From NCBI GenBank assembly GCA_030549775.1, contig CM060173.1, positions 41,516,110-41,580,109 on the forward strand: a stretch of DNA of 64,000 nt, given 5' to 3'. Under the pieces are notes generated by a model. That model ran no database searches. It was given only the letters and a program-made list of their open reading frames with translations, and had not been told where the DNA came from. The translations under genes were made by a program, and so were the position numbers. The stretch comes from Tamarix chinensis. Lineage: Eukaryota > Streptophyta > Magnoliopsida > Caryophyllales > Tamaricaceae. Positions 58,856-64,000 of this stretch are shown piece by piece; the first letter of the stretch is position 1; each line of letters begins with the position of its first letter.

Positions 58856-59650
58856 TGTAATACCCCAAAACCTTAATTTAGGAATTTATAATAACATTAG
58901 GGTTAATATGTCAAATCAATTAAATATTAAATTTTTAATAAAATAATGGGACTAATTAAGACAAAAAAAGAGGGAAATAATATAGGATTAAATTGAGGGT
59001 AATTAGGGTAATTGTTAACTAAAATGGAATTTTGAAAGATTTAACCAAAATTTCTAAATTATATAATTACTAATTTTATTATTTTCAAGAAAAATTCAAA
59101 AACGCAAAAAAAAGACCTCAAATACCCAACCACTTTATTTTCCTTTTGTTTTTATTTTCCCCCTCTTTTCCTCCTTTTCCTCATTCTTTCTTCCTTCTAC
59201 CCTTTCCTCCCCTTCTCTCCTTCTTCTCCCCATACAGCCCAACCCACTCCTTCAAATTTTTCTCCCCCTCATGCAGCCCACCGCCGCCTGTCTTCCTTCT
59301 TTTCTCCAATGCATTTCTTTCTTTTTCCCTTTCTGCCCCCATCAACTACCTCGTCCACCCTGTTGCAAGTGCATGTGGTGGCTTCGCAGCCATAGCTCCC
59401 CTTCCTCCCTCACTCTCCTCTTGACCTAACTTGTAGGGTGTGCAATTGGAACTGCCCTACACTAGTCCCCTACCCTTTACAACCCCGACACCCTCACCAA
59501 ATCCCCTACAAACTACCAAAATCGCCCTCTGCCCACTACAACCCTACACACCTACAGGCTTGTACTAACCTGCCAACGCCAGCCTGTGAGCCCCTTCCCC
59601 TCCCACACCCTTTTCCTCATCCTCCCTTATCTTCTTTCCCTCCCTATTCC

Positions 59651-59658
59651 TATAAATA
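59651..59658 (+). promoter_or_regulatory. Likely LTR TATA box (E6)
   Basis: CCTATAAATACCCAAACC lies in the pyrimidine-rich block, about 800 bases into the LTR. This is the same relative depth as the TATAAATA words in the E2-family LTRs. Confidence 0.5.
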
Positions 59659-60280
59659 CCCAAACCCACACCCTTCTTCCTCTCCTTTTTTCTTTGCCAA
59701 GAATTTCCCAAAATTCACCACCACGGCACCATTAGATGACACCCCAATAGTTGTTGTGCATCAACAACATTTAAACCACCACCCAACCACATCCTTGCAT
59801 TACCCTCCACCAAATCAGACCACTCCCCACCCCTAACTCCTTCTACACAGCTTTCCCTATCTATGCAAAGCGGGCACCTCGAGATACCCTTTGCACCCCA
59901 TCACCACCCCTTCTGCCACCCTACGTTGCTTCATCCACCAACCCTAGTACCTCCCTATAAACCCAAAATACCTTCCCCTACCTCCCCATAGCCTTCATTT
60001 CCATTTTCTCCATCTCCTCAATCCTTCTTCCTTCTCCACCATAGCCACTACAGCCACCCTACCATGCCGCCACCACCACCACTACAACCATCTAGGTCTA
60101 GGGAACCTACCATCTCATAACCACTACCTCCCTTTCTCTCTTCTAAACCCAAAGCTTAACTTTTCCAAACAACCACCACTTCCACCATCGCAGCCACCCT
60201 AGCCGCCACCTCCACTTCTAGTTGTACCCTAACCTTTGATACCACTCAAATATAGATTATCTTGTATAATAGTTATTTTA

Positions 60281-60317
60281 GCCTTATTATCATTATTATT
60301 GATATTATTATTATTAT

Positions 60318-60352
<35 letters not shown>

Positions 60353-60530
60353 ATATTATTACTATTATGATTATTACTATTCTACCATTATTATTACTAT
60401 TATTATCCTCATTACTATTATTAATCTTATTATGGTTAATGCTACTACTATTATTATGGTTGGTCTCTTTAATAATACCAACCTTATTAATACTATTATA
60501 ACTATTATTATTACCATTACAAATGTTAGT
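60281..60530 (+). repeat. ATT/ACT trinucleotide repeat
   Basis: Imperfect (ATT)n and (ACT)n repeats, including a pure run of about 12 ACT units near 60319-60352. They produce an artificial Thr/Ile/Leu-rich open frame. Confidence 0.9.
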
Positions 60531-61663
60531 TTCTTACTAAAAATCAATTAGGGGATAATGAAAGGAATAATAGGGAAGTTAACACTAGTGTTCCACTCTT
60601 ATAGGTGAACCAAATCTGTCCACTAAGGAGACGTAAGAGTTGTGCTTCAAGCTCGGTATCATTCTAGGTAAGGATGTGGTTAAGGCCCACTTTGTGTATT
60701 ATGTGCTTATGTGTGTTGGTTATATGTATGTATTTTATGTGGTTATGGATTTTGCACTTGTAGCTTAGCTTGCTAAGCATGGAGCTAAGGTAAGTTGTAT
60801 ATGTTTTATTGCATGTGTAATATGGTGAGGTGACTTGTACTTATGTTGTGCTTATGCATTGTTGCCCTATATGACATGTATACTTAGAGTCCCAAAGTAG
60901 TAATATAAGGTTGTGGGAAGATAAAAGAAGTAAAGAGAGTGGAGTGGTAAGAGGGAAGTGAGAAAAGGCCTAATTATATCATGACTTATAGATGGACAAA
61001 TAAAAGGATCATATGCATAAAAAAGGAGGATAGGATAAATCTTATATGGGCAGAGTAAGGCTTGCATTGGGTGGTTAGTCATTTCATGTGGGTAACTTTT
61101 ACGTCGGAAAAGGTGTCACATAGAGGGGGAAATGTGTGTCAAGTGGAAAGGGGAATGGTGAGTGAGGGTGATGAAGGGATAACATATAAGAAAGGATAGG
61201 TGCTAGGGTTTGGGGTGGCCAACTAAGGTTTCATGGCCACACAAGAAGAATGGGAAATAAAGTTGTGATGTTGGCTGTTGATCAAATAGGGTGATGAGTT
61301 GGAAGGAAATGGATCATGGGCCATGTAAGATAGGGAGAGGTTAGGCAAAATAGGCATGATTAGGGTTTTTAAGGGAAAACCCTAGAGGGCGATAGTGAAT
61401 TAAACATGAGATATGAAAAATTAAGCCTCGAACTACATACATAGGAGTTTGGGCTTTTACAATGAGTAAGGAAAATAGGGGAAGGATGTGAAGGAGTTAT
61501 AGGATGCATATAAGTCCCAAGATATAGGATGGGGTTTTTCAAGAGAACGAGTATGAAAGGGGTGTGAATGTGAAGTCCAATGGCCATCATGTCAAGTATG
61601 AAAGTACCTATTGAATAAGACATGAATAAGGTACTGACCATTTAAATTGAAAGATTATTGAGT

Positions 61664-62010
61664 TGGACCCAAACTGATCCACCAATATAATAGTAGTAGG
61701 TACAGGGTGCCTTGGAGACTGAACCACTAGCGAGTAATAGGGGTAAGGTGTGTGTTTCCCAAGATGTTTGTGATCCACCGACCATACTAGTGGAGGATCT
61801 TGTGCTCAATAAATCAAAACTTAATTGATAATAATCCATAGAAAAGATACTAATTACTTATAGTGGTACACCATGGAAGTCTAGGCCAGACCGATCCACC
61901 GACATAATTGTGACCAGGACCTTACCCTTGATACCAATCCATTGGTAAATAACAATAGCTAGGAGCATTCTACCCTCAATGTTTCCGATCCATTGGCTAT
62001 AATATTGGGG
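61664..62010 (+). repeat. Hairpin-motif array in E6 LTR
   Basis: Copies include TGATCCACCAATATAATAGT, GATCCACCGACCATACTAGT followed by GG, CCGATCCACCGACATAATTG and CCGATCCATTGGCTATAATA. They are more decayed than in the solo LTR at 17015-17460 but clearly the same motif. Confidence 0.7.
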
Positions 62011-62666
62011 TCCCTGTATTCACAAAGACTTAAATTAAGAATTGTGTGAAAATGAAAATAATGGCTAAAGATTTGATGATTACGTTTAAATGGACTAATT
62101 TACTATTTTTATTCTATGTCTTCTATGCTTAGCCTTAGCTGCATGGTTACCTTGCTCACTTTTAGCGAATTAATCACCTGTTACATGGGTATAGCTCATT
62201 CCCACGAACAATAGCCCATTCTAAGTTAGTGCAGGTAGGAGATGTTGCATTTGAGGACTTTGATTCATTTGATTCGTTGGACAGGGCTGAGTGATGGCCT
62301 ATTGGATTTGGCATAGCGCCAAAGAGAGGGTGTTATCCAAATTCATCTTTTCCTATATTTTTACCATACTCTGTTTATCATACTGTTTTCACCATAGGGG
62401 CTTTGACACTATACTATTTTTTTTGTTTCTATAATAACTCTTTCATGGCATAGTCTAATTTTCTTTTAATTATGAATTGTTCAAATCATGATGGTTTTTT
62501 ACCCTATTTGAAATAATATCTTGGTAATTTTCTAGCCTTCTAATTGCTATGAGACTAGCCAGGGGTCAGGCTTGTGCCAATCACGCCGGTAGCACCCCCT
62601 TATCTTAGTGTATAGTTTTTGTGTAAATGAAAATTTTCAATTATGAAGTTTGGGGGTGTTACAAGT

Positions 62667-62678
62667 TGGTATCATAGT
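62667..62678 (+). other. E6 primer binding site (tRNA-iMet)
   Basis: TGGTATCATAGT lies three bases after the LTR end and matches the initiator tRNA-Met complement at 10 of 12 bases. Confidence 0.8.
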
Positions 62679-62919
62679 GTTGGTTCTTTTAACCATGCCT
62701 TATTTTTTTTAAAAAAAAATTGATTAATAACTTTTTCCAGATTTTAAAGTATTCCATGCTTTAAAAAGGTCCTTCTATTCTAAAAATCTAAGTCTTGAAC
62801 TATAGTGAAGAACAAATGGGTATACTAGGAATTTCCCAGAGGGAAAATAATATGTGATAACTCCATCGAACCAATAGGTTCTCTCCTAACACTTCTTTTC
62901 TCCTACATTTGAGTTTCAT

Positions 62920-64000
62920 GATGAACTAAAGGGTTAGACATATAAAGGAGGCCTTCGAGTCCTTTATGGAATTCGTTCAATACCAGCCCCTATTTCTGAC
63001 CCCGCATCCCCATCACTCCTAGAGCATTGGAGAAGATTGACTCTAGAGGGTCACTATGTATCATCCTTTATTGTAAACTAGCAAGGTGGACCCAATGATT
63101 CTTGAATGTTGGATTTGAGATATGGATTGCACCTTTAAAGTGGTGGACTGTCCTCCAACCATGCAGCCTAGCATATTAGCGTTCTTTCTAAGATGCATAA
63201 CAGACACCTCGTGGGTAGAGCACTGTGCCTTAGATGGTCCTCTGATGACTTGGGAGGCGTTTAGTGCTCCAGTTTCTATCTAGAGAATCTAAATAGGGAC
63301 AAACTCCGGGAGTTTATAGAGCTTGCTCGAGGAAACATGACAATCTAATAGTACTTTGCTCGCTTCACAGAGTTACTCTAGTTTGCCCTAGGGATCGCCA
63401 CCGGTGAGTCTATGGTGGTGTTCCAGTTCGAGCAAGGACTAGAATTTAGCATACACTGCATGATGAGAGTAGTAGCCTTCATCTACCTAGCAACCCTATA
63501 TGAGCACACCTGTATCACAGCCACTTTGGTCCAAGAGCAAGCCACTATCCTCGAGAAGAGGAAACCAGAGGGTCGGAGATCTAGGAGCAGGACCCAGCCA
63601 CAAGTTGGAGGACCCTCAAGACATCAGCAGGGGGATCAAAGCAAAGGTTAGGGACCATAGAGGGGGTTCTCATGCACATGATGTGGCTGGAGCCACCCAG
63701 GCAGGAATTATGTAGCCAAACTTGTGACTTGCCTGAATTGTGGCAGGTTGGGCCACCAAGCATTCAAGTGTCAGAGACCGCGGTGGTCCCAACAATTATG
63801 GAGCAAACAACACCAATATAGGGGACCCTTGACTCCCTAGTAGCAAGCTTATCAGCAGCACATTTAGAAAGCATCCTTATAGTTCCGGCAATGAGCACCT
63901 ATTCCTACCAGTGCCCTAGTTTGAGATGCCAAGGGATCGCGTCCCTTCCCTTAGAGAGGAGGTCGGTCAGGTGGGCACCTGAATGTGATAATTCGGGCAA
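62920..64000 (+). pseudogene. E6 gag, broken, continues past window
   Basis: The N-terminal part (EAFESFMEFVQ-like, at about 62945-62980) and LEGHYVSS are followed by a region with stops. Then come LALGIATGESMVVFQFEQGL (near 63385-63440), FIYLATLYEHTCITATLVQE and EKRKPEGRRS. Two zinc knuckles follow: a CGWSHPG-type near 63680, with its first Cys region damaged by a stop, and an intact CLNCGRLGHQAFKC at 63730-63771. Parallel to the E1 gag throughout. Not functional because of several stops. Confidence 0.75.

Larger units (their letters stand above)
58856..62663 (+). repeat. E6 5' LTR (3.81 kb)
   Basis: It starts TGTAATACCCCAAAACCTTA and ends TTTGGGGGTGTTACA. Order: AT-rich start, polypyrimidine and CCACC-rich block (59130-60240) with a TATAAATA word at 59651-59658, a trinucleotide tract (60281-60530), G-rich middle, and hairpin motifs (61664-62010). 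Open frames at 59146-59836 and 60262-60501 come from biased sequence. Confidence 0.8.
58856..64000 (+). mobile_element. E6: chromovirus, 5' LTR and gag, runs off the window
   Basis: The LTR (58856-62663), PBS and gag (62920 onward) are present; the remainder lies beyond 64000. Its gag is closely related to that of E1, and its LTR start (TGTAATACCCCAAAACCTTA) matches the E1 LTR start (TGAAATACCCCAAAACCCTA). E1 and E6 are therefore likely the same subfamily in opposite orientation. Confidence 0.8.

Noticed and set aside
59146..59836. Proline-rich open frames in the E6 LTR
   Set aside because: They lie inside an LTR polypyrimidine/CCACC block, have no homologue, and the equivalent blocks in other LTRs do not keep the same protein.
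60262..60501. Thr/Ile/Leu-rich open frame resembling a membrane protein
   Set aside because: It is encoded by ATT/ACT trinucleotide repeats.

Overview
The window looks like nuclear DNA from a flowering plant. It is AT-rich, and it contains Ty3/gypsy chromovirus-type and Athila-type LTR retrotransposons with plant-style primer sites (initiator tRNA-Met and tRNA-Asp), a decayed hAT DNA transposon, a probable LINE scrap and a piece of a plasma-membrane H+-ATPase gene. I see no intact host gene, no tRNA or rRNA gene and no CRISPR array. It is a gene desert built of nested and truncated transposable elements of different ages. The species cannot be named from the sequence.

Layout. (1) 1-2740, minus strand: a gag-only chromovirus derivative (E1) whose 5' LTR has shrunk to about 257 bp. 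It sits inside the 3' LTR of a second element. (2) 2741-7870, minus: that second chromovirus (E2), carrying part of its 3' LTR, integrase with chromodomain, RNase H, RT, protease and a gag tail; its 5' part is missing. (3) 7900-12956: an AACCC-rich stretch, then a degenerate hAT transposase on the minus strand (about 9880-11861). (4) 12957-18117, plus: a very long solo LTR with a 1.5-kb minisatellite and a tandem array of short hairpins. (5) 18339-18539: H+-ATPase fragment. (6) 18549-21721: AT-rich DNA with a probable LINE remnant. (7) 21722-31865, plus: a structurally complete Athila-type element (E-Ath) with two LTRs, PBS, gag, protease, RT, RNase H and integrase, but many stops. (8) 32330-32724: a hAT-like terminus. 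(9) 33056-36444, minus: a second solo LTR, of the E2 family. (10) 36628-42500, plus: chromovirus E3, with RT deleted. (11) 42500 to about 46100, minus: chromovirus E5, gag plus LTR, lying tail-to-tail with E3. (12) 46452-57622, plus: chromovirus E4 with both LTRs and a near-perfect target duplication. (13) 57623-58855: intervening DNA with an unidentified coding remnant. (14) 58856 to beyond the right edge, plus: chromovirus E6, with a 3.8-kb LTR, PBS and gag.

All coding remnants are inactive by inspection. Decay in the Athila element is mostly point mutation to stops within a preserved frame; the chromoviruses carry more frameshifts and large deletions. The most unusual signals are non-coding: tandem arrays of a short CCAC...GTGG hairpin motif shared by the LTRs of several chromovirus elements, a 3'-end LTR hairpin conserved between two elements, repeated polypurine tracts, and a 289-bp higher-order repeat inside one solo LTR. 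I did not find a convincing new coding system.
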